DNA of 64,000 bases from positions 3,100,001-3,164,000 of the forward strand of contig NC_089424.1 in the NCBI RefSeq assembly GCF_013426205.1. Reading direction: 5' to 3'. Source of the DNA: Metarhizium brunneum. Taxonomy: Eukaryota > Ascomycota > Sordariomycetes > Hypocreales > Clavicipitaceae. The notes below the pieces were generated by a model. It had not been told where the DNA came from. It made no database searches and was given only the letters and a program-made list of their open reading frames with translations. Positions 24,905-36,086 of the stretch are shown in pieces; within the stretch, counting starts at the first letter, position 1; each line of letters starts with the position of its first letter. The position numbers and the translations under genes were made by a program.

Positions 24905-25832
24905 TCACAGCCCAGCCTTGGGCGCTGCATCATAAACATGCTGCTTGATAAACCCAGCCAGAGGCATCACCCACTCCTTGGACACGGGAACATGATGACC
25001 ACCGGGGTGCACCACCTGCGTCGCACTCTCGCACCTCTCAATCAGGGCCTGACTCCTGCTCTCATCCACCACCGTGTCCAAGCTGCCGAGATAATGCAAC
25101 GACGGCGTGCTTATCTTGGGCCTATACAAGAACTGCAACGACTCCGGTGTCGCCCAGAACCCGGAATAGGACACGGCAAACTTTGCCGCCCTCCCGCCGT
25201 TTGCTTCCCGCAGCTTCCTCACCCATTCGCCCGCCGGCCCCTCGGGCACAGCTCGTTCAACCTCCAGCGCCGCGGCCACGATGCCCGTCGCCGCGCCGCC
25301 CTGGCTGAACCCGCACACGCCGTCTACGCCGCCCGCCTCGCGGATGGCCTGGGCCACGGCCTCCATGCCCTTCTCCAGATAGAGATATTCGCCTGAGCCC
25401 TCGTCCTTGCGCCACCACGCCCACGTGTCCGGCTGGTAGTCGTCTTCCTCGGCGGGATCGGAGGGCGGTGAGTAGAACGGCATGTCCTGAGGCAGGAGGC
25501 GGTTGGGGCCGGTGGGATAGACGAGCACCGGCGTCAGGGAGAGGGGGGACAAGGCTTTTGCGAGGAGTTTTTCCAGGGCGCGGGTTTTGGCGCGGAACAG
25601 GGCTCCCGATTGTGTGTAGCCTGGGCATTGTTAGTCGGGTTGCCTTGGATGTTGGAGCGGGCGGGCCGTGTGCGCGGTTGTACGTGGAGGGGAAACGAGT
25701 TTACGACGGGAAGAAGGCGGCGGGTATGGGTTTCGACATACCGTGAAGCATGAGGATCTTGACTTCAGCCTTGCCACCGTTCGTTTTGGCTGGCTGCACA
25801 GCGGCGCCGTTGGACTCGGTCGAGGCCGTCAT
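24905..25832 (-). CDS. FSH1-type serine hydrolase
   Basis: This is a small alpha/beta hydrolase of the fungal FSH1/FSH2 family, related to human OVCA2; physiological substrates are mostly unknown. Two exons on the minus strand, 25742-25832 and 24905-25620, give 268 residues. The fold starts with KILMLHGYTQSGALFRAK. The catalytic serine is in GFSQGG (about residue 136), the aspartate in LGSLDTVVD (about 212 or 216) and the histidine in HPGGHHVP (239 or 240). The start at 25832 has A at position -3. An in-frame ATG 29 codons upstream, at 25919, would add an arginine-rich, acid-free leader (see findings). The second exon is very GC-rich. Confidence 0.9.
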
Positions 25833-26561
25833 CGTGCGGAGGCTGGCTTTATACAGGGTGGAAACTCGGCGCAAGGGGGGGAATCTAGGTCGTGCGACGG
25901 TCTGTGGAAATAGAAGCATCTAAAGAAAAGGGAATGATCTATGCGCGCGACGGTGGAAGTTGGTGAAGTGGTTGAGCTGGAGATGGCTTTGGGGTGGTTT
26001 GCGCCGCGTGGGTGGATTTGTCACAGCCGGGCATGCGTCATCCGGCGAGCAGCCCGAATACCGAGTCTCGGCGAAAAGAGTTGGGTGTTTACAAGGACGA
26101 GTGAGATGATGGATGTTGGTGTATGGAAGGACGATTTGTGGGATTGAGTATTTTACGACGCATTTGGGTGTCGAATTACCCCAGTTACATATAGAATCGT
26201 CATGGTGGCCTGCATGGTTCATTGGTGACTTGCGACCTGGAAATCTGCTAGTTGACGCATGCACTGACACCTACGCTGAAACGACGAGAAGCGTCCAAAT
26301 GATACAACCGAGAGTGCACACTGTTTGGCGAAATGTGGCTTCAGGGAAACCTCACAGCGTTTCTCCAAGTGTACGCATATCGTCCCAAGCGGAAGCTGAG
26401 GTTTGATGCACAAGGTCTATTAAATCCCCGCATGCGAGTCTATGATACAGCATCACCTCAGATAAACTGGCCGGCGCATTTCTCGCTCGATTGGACCGGA
26501 TTATGCTTCGCTCTCATCGATAAATTCTTCATTCCACCCTCTCTCACAACTTCTTATCGAC
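25833..26561. other. intergenic, FSH1-like promoter and ATP18 3' end
   Basis: This holds the upstream region of the hydrolase gene and the 3' untranslated region of ATP18, both on the minus strand. The stretch 25833-25919 may be coding if the upstream ATG is used. Otherwise no gene or repeat is seen. Confidence 0.45.
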
Positions 26562-26987
26562 TTAGTGGCCGCCGGTCTTGGCCTTGGGGTTGCGAGGGTC
26601 GTTCTTCCACTCATCGGCTGATGTATTGTTAGTAATGCGTGCACTATTTGCGCAATTGCAGGCGTGGGAGATGCATACAGGCCATCATGGCGTTCTGGGC
26701 AGAGTTGGCACCGTAGGCAATGACCAGACCTGGAAGTCGAGTTAATCACTATTTCATGCAGCGTAATCCGGCGGAAAGTCGAAACGGCGTCATCGGTGGC
26801 TGTTTGAGCACATACCGGCAGCGAAGAAAGGCCACATGGGCTTCACTATTGGCGATTGTTAGCATCAAGGCATCGAGGGGGAAGGCGGCGTTTTCGGGGC
26901 CGTCGGGCGCGTCAATTGAACGCTCGGGATTGACGTACGGAAAGGAGCCGGGAACTTCTTGAAGGGAGCGACGCCGAGCCAAGACAT
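26562..26987 (-). CDS. ATP18: mitochondrial ATP synthase subunit i/j (Atp18)
   Basis: Atp18 is a small single-pass subunit of the membrane sector of F1Fo-ATP synthase. The gene is too fragmented to show as one frame: four exons on the minus strand (26939-26987, 26816-26845, 26679-26729, 26562-26617) together encode only 61 residues. The join gives MSWLGVAPFKKFPAPFLKPM, then WPFFAAGLVIAYGANSAQNA, then a charged tail ending NPKAKTGGH. The KKFP-P motif and the WPFF-AGL membrane helix (about residues 19-36) are family hallmarks. The three introns are 93, 86 and 61 nt, all GT-AG, so introns make up more than half of the gene. It is divergent from the NIPSNAP gene. Confidence 0.9.
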
Positions 26988-27843
26988 GATTGCGGTTATC
27001 GTGGGTATCTCGAGAGATTGGAAGGGGTTGGATATGGTGGATAGTGTGCTCGCGGTGAAGACTTCAAACGAGCCTTTTTCGACGGCCGATGCCACAGAGC
27101 TCTCACCCGCGGTTTAAGCCGACAAGTTTCAGCCTCAGGCAGCCAATGGCCAACGACGGAGCACTGAGGACAAACGGTCCATCCGCCAGCTCCACTGCGA
27201 ATGCGGAGGTCCACGTGACCACCTCAACGCCAACCATGTGACATCATAAGCTGGGCAGCTGGGAAGCTGCAATCCGGTACCATTGAGGAGTCAATCAACC
27301 TGCATTCGGCTGTAACTGGAATTCGTACCACATTCTCCTCACCTCCTCACTTCCTCCTCGGAAAACCGTGTTCAAACTGCCCAGTCAATCAGCATTGGGC
27401 TATTGTCACTCCCACGGTCCCCTGCCTAATCATAACACATCTCTCGTAACTCCAATTGGCAAAGTGCGGGGTGAGAGACTTCGTTGCAACGTACCTGTGC
27501 CGCGCATCCAATTGACGGTCGAGGCTGCCCTCCATTTCAACAGCTTCGCTCACAGACAAGCAAAAGACGCCGACACTACACGCTCCTTCTGCTCTTGTGC
27601 CGCCAACTGCTCTCCAAGGAAACCACCGTGCTGCTTCTCCGCGCCCGACTTACAACACACCACCCATTCTTGAGCTCCGTCTTCCGCTCCTAGCCCTTTG
27701 ACACGACGGGGGGTTTTCAAACCGTTTGGGTTTCGTTGACGGAGTTTTGCCCTCGACACCCAGCCTTGTCAAGCTTCAGCGGTGCTCCGCCTCTTGAGAC
27801 TTGGAGCTTCTTGGGCCTCTTTTTCGCCACCTACTCCCTCGCC
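26988..27843. promoter_or_regulatory. shared divergent promoter, ATP18 / NIPSNAP
   Basis: This 856-base region lies between two divergent genes for mitochondrial proteins. It includes inverted CCAAT (ATTGG) sequences near 27396 and 27454. Both products are mitochondrial, so shared control is possible but not shown. No gene is evident inside. Confidence 0.5.
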
Positions 27844-28962
27844 ATGCTGTCGCGAATTCTTCATCGCCGTGCTCCCGCGGTAGCTCCGCGCAGTGTTTTG
27901 CGAGCTCTCAGCACCACGGCCGCCAGGCAGTCCAAGACTCCATCGATGGGAGACATCAATCCTTCCAGGGCGCAAATCGATTCGTTCAACAGGAAGCAGC
28001 ACGAATTCCGAGAGAGGCTGGTGGAGGCACAGAAAGAACAGGGAGCACGTGCGTTATCTGCTAATAATTTCTCTGCGTCCGAGACTTCGGACCAAGGCTC
28101 ATCCAAGACTGATGCAGGAGTTACTTCCGAAGCGAAGAAGCATGAAGCTGAACGAAAGTCTGGTCCCCTGTCCAATCTCATTTATGGCACCAAGGAAGGT
28201 AGAGAGATGGAGGCACAAATACAAGCTAGCTTTAGTCAGGTTCTCGCTCGCGGCAAATATGTTCACTCGATTGTCTTCCACGAGGTGAAGCCAGAGAAGG
28301 TGGACGAATATATGGAGCTCGTTGGCCACTTTTATCCGAAAATGGCCAACCTGCCTGAGAATAAGGTACATCTTGTTGGCAGTTGGCGAGTCGAAATCGG
28401 TGACTGCGATACATTTGGTATGGCTTGACTATGATTCCTTTGGGAAAATGAAGGACGGAAGCTAATAATTTCTACAGTGCATATCTGGGAATACCAAAAA
28501 TACGAGGGTTACCACCAGTCTCGATACTCCATCACCCACCATCCCGACTTCGCCGACTTTGACAGTAAACTGAAGCTGTTGATCAACTCTAAGAAAATTT
28601 CACTGATGCAGGAGTTCTCTTTCTGGCCCACAACACCTCCCCGACAGCTAGGCGGCATTTTTGAGCTTCGCTCGTATACATTGCACCCCGGAAACTTGTT
28701 GGAGTGGGAGACACACTGGCGACGTGGTCTTAAGGCTCGACGAGAGGTCATGGAGGGTGTGGGCGCGTGGTTTGTTCAAATTGGAGAGCTCAACACCGTC
28801 CATCATCTATGGCAATTTGCCAATCTGGAGGAGCGCCGAGAGCGCCGAGAGAAGAGCTGGTCGGTTGAAGGATGGAGCGACACGGTCCATAAGACGGTAC
28901 CACTTATCCAGAACATGAAGTCGCGAATTTTGATTCCCATGCCCTGGTCACCAGTGGCGTAA
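27844..28962 (+). CDS. mitochondrial NIPSNAP family protein
   Basis: NIPSNAP proteins are mitochondrial proteins of ferredoxin-like fold; mammalian members act in mitophagy signalling, while the fungal role is unclear. Two exons, 27844-28417 and 28478-28962, give 352 residues. The N-terminus MLSRILHRRAPAVAPRSVLR followed by LSTTAARQ is a typical mitochondrial presequence and supports this ATG. Two NIPSNAP repeats are visible: the first around 160-250 (YVHSIVFHEVKPEKVDEYME, VGSWRVEIGDCD, HIWEYQKYEGY), the second from about 265 (IFELRSYTLHPGNLLEWE, WFVQIGELNTVHHLWQF). The 60-nt intron sits between WRVEIGDCDTF and VHIWEY, and its position is secure. Confidence 0.92.
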
Positions 28963-29292
28963 GGTGCAACCCATCATTATTATGCATGGAAAACAGACGG
29001 CAGGGAGATGAGGATGCGATAGGGGAGAGATTGATTGGATTGCCGAGAGCTCAAAGTATGTAGCCGCATTTTTTCACAGAAGCATTTTTTTTGTTGTTCA
29101 TTTGTCAATGGCGCCGGTGTAGCACATCATGTATCATCAGTCAAGGCCCCTTGGTAGAAGATATACTAAATGTATTGAGCATTGAAATCTCTCATTTTCT
29201 ATGCCCTGTTCCACTTGTGCAGCTCTGAGTGGCCTATAAACTCCGTGGGTATCCAATGCAAACAAACGCCATGACAATGAATAAATTTCGCC
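28963..29292. other. convergent 3' intergenic region
   Basis: These 330 bases lie between the 3' ends of the NIPSNAP gene (+) and the Rogdi gene (-). They are AT-rich and hold nothing beyond presumed untranslated regions. Confidence 0.5.
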
Positions 29293-30369
29293 CTAGCTAT
29301 CCAATTCCACGCCCATGACCGCCGCCAGATTATACCTTGCCTGCCCCAACATGTGACTCAGGAAGCCCAGCTTGGAATACAAGGAGATCAAGCTCGGATC
29401 GGCGCTTTCTATCCTCACCTTTTCCCGAACAAAGACATTCTCCTCCCTGTCCCTCTTGCCGCTCGTCCGGGAGCCACCAAGCCCCCTCTTGGGCTCACAG
29501 CTCCCGTCGCCGTCGGGGTCGTACCGAAACACCGTGTCCATCTCGTCGTGCTCCAGCCTCCGCACCGTCCCAATCGCCAGGCCCAGCTTGACGCCGAAAT
29601 GCACCGGTGCATCAGCCGGCTCCAGCGCCCGCAGCCACAGCACAATGCTGCTCTCCTGCAGGGTCGTGAAGAAGCTCAGATTGGGCGGCATCGCGGGCGA
29701 GAAGTGGTGCGCCGGGCACGATGCCGTCTGCCACGCCGGGTCCGGCTCGCTTGATGTCGACCCCTTGAGCAGCCCGGCCGACTCGGCCAAACACTCGGCT
29801 AGCGCGGCCAGCGCAGAGGCAATGTTGTCTGCGGTCGGTGCGGGCTTGCTGTCCAGCAGGAGACCCAGCAGGTCGATTGACTGCGTGAGATTGGTGAAGA
29901 TGGCGTCAAGGGGCGGGATGTGGATCGGCTCGAGGGCCGAGATGGTGAGTTGCTGCGGGGGCAGCGTTCGCAGCTGAAGGCTTAGTGTCTGTTTTCTCGG
30001 TCAGTTTGGCTGTCTTTCTTTTTTTCCTTCGGAGGAAAGGGGGTTCTACGGACGCCTTTGACGAGGCGGGTTCCCACGCGTGTGATTGTGCCTTTGACCT
30101 TTTCGTTGCGGTGCGTGCTCATGACCAGGGTGCTGCCGGGCTCGATGGGTGCGAGCAGTGCATAGCAGTCTTCGATGCCGTGCTTGAGCTCATGGCAGAG
30201 CGTCATTGTTTCTTGCACTATCCATTCTAGTTCGCGGTCCTGCAGGGCGGATGGTTGTGTTATTAATTGCGCGGGTAGGGGAGTGCTGGACGGCGCAACT
30301 TACGAGGGACTCGGCGGCTTTGATTTGCAGCTCCTCGGGAGAGATGTGTGGCCAGACTTCGAGCGTCAT
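29293..30369 (-). CDS. RAV2: Rogdi-like RAVE complex subunit (Rav2)
   Basis: Rogdi/Rav2 is a subunit of the RAVE complex, which reassembles the vacuolar V1Vo-ATPase. Three exons on the minus strand (30304-30369, 30054-30239, 29293-29988) give 315 residues. Conserved pieces include DRELEWIVQETMTLCHELKH, LEPADAPVHFGVKLGLAIGT, VRRLEHDEMDTVFRY, the REKVRIESADPSLISLYSKL segment and the closing LGQARYNLAAVMGVELD. The first intron is normal (GTAAGT). The second begins GTCCGT, a weaker donor, but restores frame between TRLVKG and TLSLQLRTLPPQQL. The gene is divergent from POP7 with 384 bases between start codons. Confidence 0.85.
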
Positions 30370-30753
30370 GGTGTTTTGTAGATGGAGCTATGCTATGGTG
30401 CTGGACATAGCCGCGCCATAACTAGCTTGTGTTGAGACGGCGACGAGCTTCGATGTCGGAGGCGAGGTTGAAGTGACGTCGAGAAGTGCTGTGAGCAAGT
30501 AGCAGTGCGTGGATGCAGTGGGGGCTGGAGGCTGGGTGCACGGGGCCCAGGGCCGTGGTGGGGACGAGACGGGCGTCTTGATGCATGTGCACTTCAATCA
30601 TCTCCATCTTGGCTCTTGGTAATTTTTGCCTGCAACACGATATCGAGACCGCCCACAGCGCGTGCATTGCATGCCCTGTACAAGGCGACATCAACAGCCG
30701 CGGTGCCTTGTGATTGAAATTCTTGCACTGCTCACATTGTTCGTGCCGCCAAC
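30370..30753. promoter_or_regulatory. shared divergent promoter, RAV2 / POP7
   Basis: These 384 bases separate the two start codons and must hold both promoters. No CCAAT box or other known element stands out. Confidence 0.5.
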
Positions 30754-31306
30754 ATGGCAAAGGCTCATCCTTCTGAGCCGTCGCCTGTTAACAAAAATCC
30801 TCCCATTCCACAAGGTAGGCAGCCCAACGCATGGCCCGTTTAGAATACGCCTGATGCCCTTAGGATGCAAAATACAAAAAAGACCACTTAACAGGCCCCA
30901 GGTCCCTTCCTCCTCAAAATCTCCAGTCATCTACATATCTTCTCATACCCCCTTCCTGTCCGCAGTCAGTCGCATTCGCAAACTCCTCACCAAGTCCCTA
31001 CGCAACACAGCGGCAGCCCCCAAGAATGCATCGACCCATGCACGCGTGGAAGCTCTACAGCGTAGCACCAACACTGCCTATGGGAATGCCTCGCCACTGT
31101 TGGTCACCGTCCTGGGCACGGGAAAGGCCATTGAGAAGACGCTCAGCTTGGCGAGTTGGTTCGAGCAGCAGGGGGATTGCGACGTGCGGTTGAGGACCAA
31201 GACGGTGGGGACTGTGGATGATGTAATTGTCGAGGAAGGGGAAGATGATGGGCTGAGTAGGATCCGGAGAGTGAGTTGCCTGGAGGTGGTCATCACGTTG
31301 AAGTGA
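30754..31306 (+). CDS. POP7: RNase P/MRP subunit Pop7 (Rpp20, Alba-like)
   Basis: Pop7 is an Alba-fold protein that pairs with Pop6 on the RNA of RNase P and RNase MRP, acting in tRNA and rRNA processing. Two exons, 30754-30814 and 30864-31306, give 167 residues. The 49-nt intron was placed so that IPQGCKIQKRPLNRPQVPS is restored; a later acceptor would break the frame. The Alba core covers about residues 48-160: PVIYISSHTPFLSAVSRIRK, LLVTVLGTGKAIEKTLSLAS, and the RLRTKTVGTVDDVIV strand pair, ending VSCLEVVITLK. Length fits fungal Pop7 proteins. Confidence 0.9.
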
Positions 31307-34300
31307 GCGCCTTGATTTCCAGCACATGCTGTCATGTGCGATGAGGATTGACACGTGCCACAATCGCCTTGGTGTTGGTATTAACCTCCTCACGCAATCA
31401 CTATCACCCTGTCACCATGCGGGCGGTCCAATCTCGTGAATACGGCGGCATGCACAAGGCCCAGAGATATCTCGGAAGTCGGCAACTTTTTGTTGTTGCA
31501 ATATTCCAAAATTGCAAAGACCAAAAGCTCTTGTCTCTCCACTCTTGATCGACTGCTCCAACGCAATACAACTGTTCTACCCAGTCGCGTCGTCTTCAAA
31601 ACGGGGACTGTCCTTTTTTTAAATACCGATTTGGGTCAGCAACAGCTGCAGTGACACGCCCTTCCTGAAGTCCCGGTGACCAGGGCACGGTACGTTGTTC
31701 GAATGCAACTATCACGGTGTTGATATTGGCCCAGAAGTGGCACAAGATTAATAAAACTCTGGTTAAGAGTCATCCAAAACTATCGTCATAGCAGGATAAA
31801 GTGGGCCGGGTTTCTCTCAACGTCTAACTCGGAGTAAGAAATACACTGGGGACACCAGATTAAGCTGAATATAGAGGAATTCGAATTTTCTGACAAGATG
31901 GCATTTTAGAAGGTTGATCAGCCTTAAGACACTACGATTCGCCGTTGATCACTGCATGTTGGTCCTTTGCGTAACAACACTCTGCCCATTGGTGAGCATC
32001 TAGGGCCATGGGTGAGGTGAGAGAAGTTCATGTCCATTCTCCAGCTTCCGCAATAGCCGATCCGCAGAAGTCAGCTAGCCACTCATCGAAACGAAACGAC
32101 GGTGGTCTCCGTTGTACTGGATCAAAGTGTCAAGCGGGTCATAAACTGATGGGATTTCGCGGGATACGCAACTGGACTTTCCCACCGGCATATAGGCTCA
32201 CCTGTCAGTAGTAAGTCACCAACTCGTTCTACGCACTTTGAAATATTGGGTTTGCTGTCGAGGGCGTCCTCCAATTGAAAATATCCTTCGCTGCGCGTGG
32301 CCCACATCTTTGTTTCGTACTGCTAAGACTGACGAAAGAAATAATTGACGCCGGTAAATAGCAAGCAGCTTCTCCCCAGCGATTCGAGTCCGGAGATATA
32401 TGCCAATTCACAATGATGGTGACACCTTGCGAAAGTGGCGTAGCGGTGTGCTCTCTGAACAACTTATCCAGCAGTCGCAATGCAACCTTGAACACCGAAT
32501 GCAGTTCGTCATATGCATTAACTCCTATCGCCCCAAAGGACGAATCCAGATTCGAAACGTTAATCTTGATTTTTGATGCCGCATCTACTCCGATTGTCAG
32601 TACTTGATCCGACGTGCATGCACCCAGCTCCCTCCTTGGGGTCGGAAATAGCCGCCCTGGTCCCTAAATCTTGGCCCCCGCAGGAGACGAGCTTGCTCTG
32701 CATAGGCCATCAGCCTCAGCGCGTGTAACCGTTTTCATATTGCCGACGTTACGACAACAAAGTCCTATCAAACATCAAGTCGGAAGACGACTTGCCGACC
32801 CTTTCACGGTGTGCTATCAACTCCGTATGGTGTCCGTTAGTGGCGTGGACACACCTCATGCACATTTCATCTCCGAACGAACGGTCTCCATTATCCATGT
32901 ACTAGTTGTACGGAGTACCGACAAAGAATCCGGGTGTCTGCACAGCCGAGTGAGCGGATCAAACCCAGGTGCTCCGCGGCCTTTTGACACAGCATGAGAA
33001 TATAAGAATATGACACGGGCGAAAAGCCGGTTTTTCTGACTGCCGCGCAGCGATTGAGAGAGGGAAACTTGAGCCCCAAGGTAAACGCGACTTCAGCAAC
33101 CTCTCCTCTTGGATGTAATGGTCATCAGCCGAATGAGTATGATTTGCTCGGAGTTTGACAGGAGCGGTCGAGTCAGATCTGTCCGGTTTAGTATCGCCGC
33201 GCCAAGCGTTCGCACTCCCACTTTTACTTGTATTACTTAGGTAGTATTACGGAGTGCATGCGCATACATACTATCATCAGCGTACAAGCGGCACAGAAAA
33301 TGACGCTGCTCAATCGCCGACGTCAAATAGAGAGCGTCCTGTGTCATTTTCTCGTCCAGGGCGGCAAGACCGCTGGAATGAGGGTATTTGATCCGGAGGA
33401 CAAGAGGTGTAAAGCAGACGGGTCTTCTCCTGGAGCCGGCCTGCATTCCGCAAATGAACGATACTCATTGGGCGGACAGCTCTTGAAGCTCTTCTAGCTG
33501 TGCCACAATGCGTGCTTCGTTCGCCCAGGAGTTTCAGTTGCTCAGTCGGGAACACGGCTGATCCAAGACAAAGCCCCACCAGCGGACTTAAGATGTGCTT
33601 CCATGGGAATAATCCGAACTAATTCCTACCAGGACCAAGATTAAACTCCAATAGACATAGGTGGCGGAATGTTATGTCTCAGCGATGGAAGCTCTGAATC
33701 TCGACCCCGTTTGAGTCTGTCAATTAATAACTGTTAATGCATTGAGAAATGCACATTGTCAAAGGGTGACTTCATAGCCCTCAAACTTTGCGTTGACGAT
33801 TATGCCCACGCTGTCAAACACGTTTTACCTACTTCCTGCCGTAAGGTAAGGACCGCGGCGTTAGTGAGTTTTCGGGCTTTGCAGGTCGGGGTAAGCTTGT
33901 CAAGGCCGGATAAGCCCAGCTCAATTGAAATCGACGTCGGTGAGTTTTAGTAATAGCGCCCTTTGTCTCTATTGCAAACACTCCTCGTGGTTGTTTAGTG
34001 TAGGGGTGTAAACTAGGTCGACCCCATGAGGGACGAGCATGCGTTTTGAGTTAACAACCCAGGAACTGCCTCCGAGAAATCACGGCTGGTAAGCCCGCAC
34101 AGGAAACTCAGAGCCAGACAGTGGCTAACTTACTGGCATGTCAATGCCTTGTGACCTGAAAGCGATTAGTGTGTAACAAATGCGGCACGCATAGGCAGCT
34201 AAGATGGCACGGAAATCGGATAGCTCTACCCATCAGCGGTTTTCCAGATCTTATGAATGAGGAATTGTACATGTGGTACGATGTTGCATGGGGGGAGTCG

Positions 34301-36086
34301 ATTCATGTTGATCTCCAAACGTTGCCGGTTCCCTCCAAACACTCGCGGCGCTCCACGACGTGATTGTTCAGCCAAGTGGGATGGGAGGGCTGAATGACGC
34401 CCATCCAAGCATTAACCCAACCATGGTGCCACCTCGCCAGGTCGCTGGCAATCCCAGGAATAGCGGGACGCAAAAGTCCGACTCGGGTCCCGAACCAGCC
34501 GCGAAAGTCCCAGCCAGCCCGCTGGTCACTCAGCGGCCAAGGGGTCGCGGGCGTCCAGAAGTCCTCCAAGTGAGTGGGCATTTTAGAGCAAGGGGCGAGT
34601 AGCCATGCCCGATTTCAAAGCAGTGGAAACATTCCACGGACTCGAACAAGCCGTGTTTGTCCGGTCAAGGTCAACATGCCCGCGGTTCTAAGTGACAGTC
34701 GATAGGCAAACACAACCGCGGACTGCGGACATCTTGCGTGTTTGTGGTGTCTTTCCTGGGCATCAGGTAATCAGGCAATACGACACGATGGCTGGTGGTG
34801 AAGGGCGTGTAATGGTAATTGGTTGAAGATGTCGACTGGCCTTCAACCCCGCAAATGCAGAATGCGAACCGCAGGCTGCAGGGCTCGTCTGTGATCCCTT
34901 GACTCCCGAAGACAGCTACAGCTGTTGGCTCTTGGTGTGAGGGAGTGAGTGCATGGAGGTCGGGAACATGTGGAACTACTATCATCACCCATCCAACACA
35001 ACCAAGGCTCTTCTGGTAAAGGTAAAAATAAGGCAAGCGACTGGTGAACTGCCAAGCAAATGCCAGGGGTGACAGCTGGAGCCACCCAAGATTTCCAATC
35101 GCCCGGGCCGGTGGCGGTTGCCCACTGGAGAGCGGGCTACAAAGAAGGAAACCAAAGGCGTCCGCTCCTTCTCCGACGGCGCCAGCTCGAAAAGGCGTCT
35201 TATCCCCACGCGGATTTACCAAGTCCCCGAGTGCAGATCAAGTCCAAATCCAAATTCCAAAATGCAAACCCAAGTCCGGACCTGTCTCTAATAAATGCAA
35301 GTCGGCATTATCCCTTGTCCCGTAATTCATATTCACAGTCCACAATAGGCCGGGTGATCCCAAATACCCGAAGCTTCCTAGCCCCGGCCTGACTTGACGC
35401 CTCCTGCCCTGCGTCGGGCCTCGCGCGCGCTTCTGCTTTGTCACTCAGACAGGTTCATTGCGGATGTAATCCGGAATCCACACCCTCGCAAGCCCCCGTT
35501 TCCGTCAATATCCTTATTAAGCTGTCGCCCATTACCTGGGATATTGACGTCGGCCATTACGTTCTTCGGCATGGCTGTCCTTGGCTCCGCATGAGCCAGT
35601 CAGTTGGTCCAGAGGTCGTGTGGTTTGTGGTCCAAATAGAGATCTTTCCCCAGCCCGTCTTGTCAGAGACTGCCACACTCAGACTCTAGTTTCATACAGC
35701 CAACATACGACCCCAGCCAAATCCTCCCCCCCATCCCGAGCAGTCAGCTCATCACAGCGCCGACGAGCCTTGTGTCGACTCACCCAGCATTTACATCAGA
35801 CCACGCTCCTCGCAACTGCGAATCCGACCTCCCCTCCGCCGTTTGACAAACTGCGCTGCTGGCAGAAATTCAGGAACATTGAAGCCACTGGAGGAAAGTA
35901 GTCATTATTATACGGAGTACTAGCGACCGGCAGCTAGTTGGTGTAGACGCCTCTCGCGCTGCATCTATGTCTCACTGAGATAACCACACCCGGCATAACT
36001 CCAGCGACAACCATCATCTCCTGAATTTAGGCTTATAGCAGTCCTCGGGGTCCGATCCTTTGAAGCCTTTTACTCAATTCAAACAC
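31307..36086. other. gene-free intergenic DNA with one unidentified coding-like stretch
   Basis: About 4.8 kb with no supportable gene. The longest frame (minus, 34671-35222) has no family features. A minus-strand coding-like stretch at about 32190-32608 is described in findings. TACGGAGTAC motifs occur at 32909-32918 and 35911-35920, and a TACGGAGTG variant at 33248-33256, directly beside a TAGGTAGT motif. Confidence 0.45.

Noticed and set aside
32941..32990. B-box-like GGATCAAACCC suggesting a tRNA
   Set aside because: No T-stem pairing and no matching D-arm or acceptor stem within a tRNA length.
34671..35222. 183-codon minus-strand frame
   Set aside because: It has no motif, no neighbouring exons and overlapping frames on both strands.
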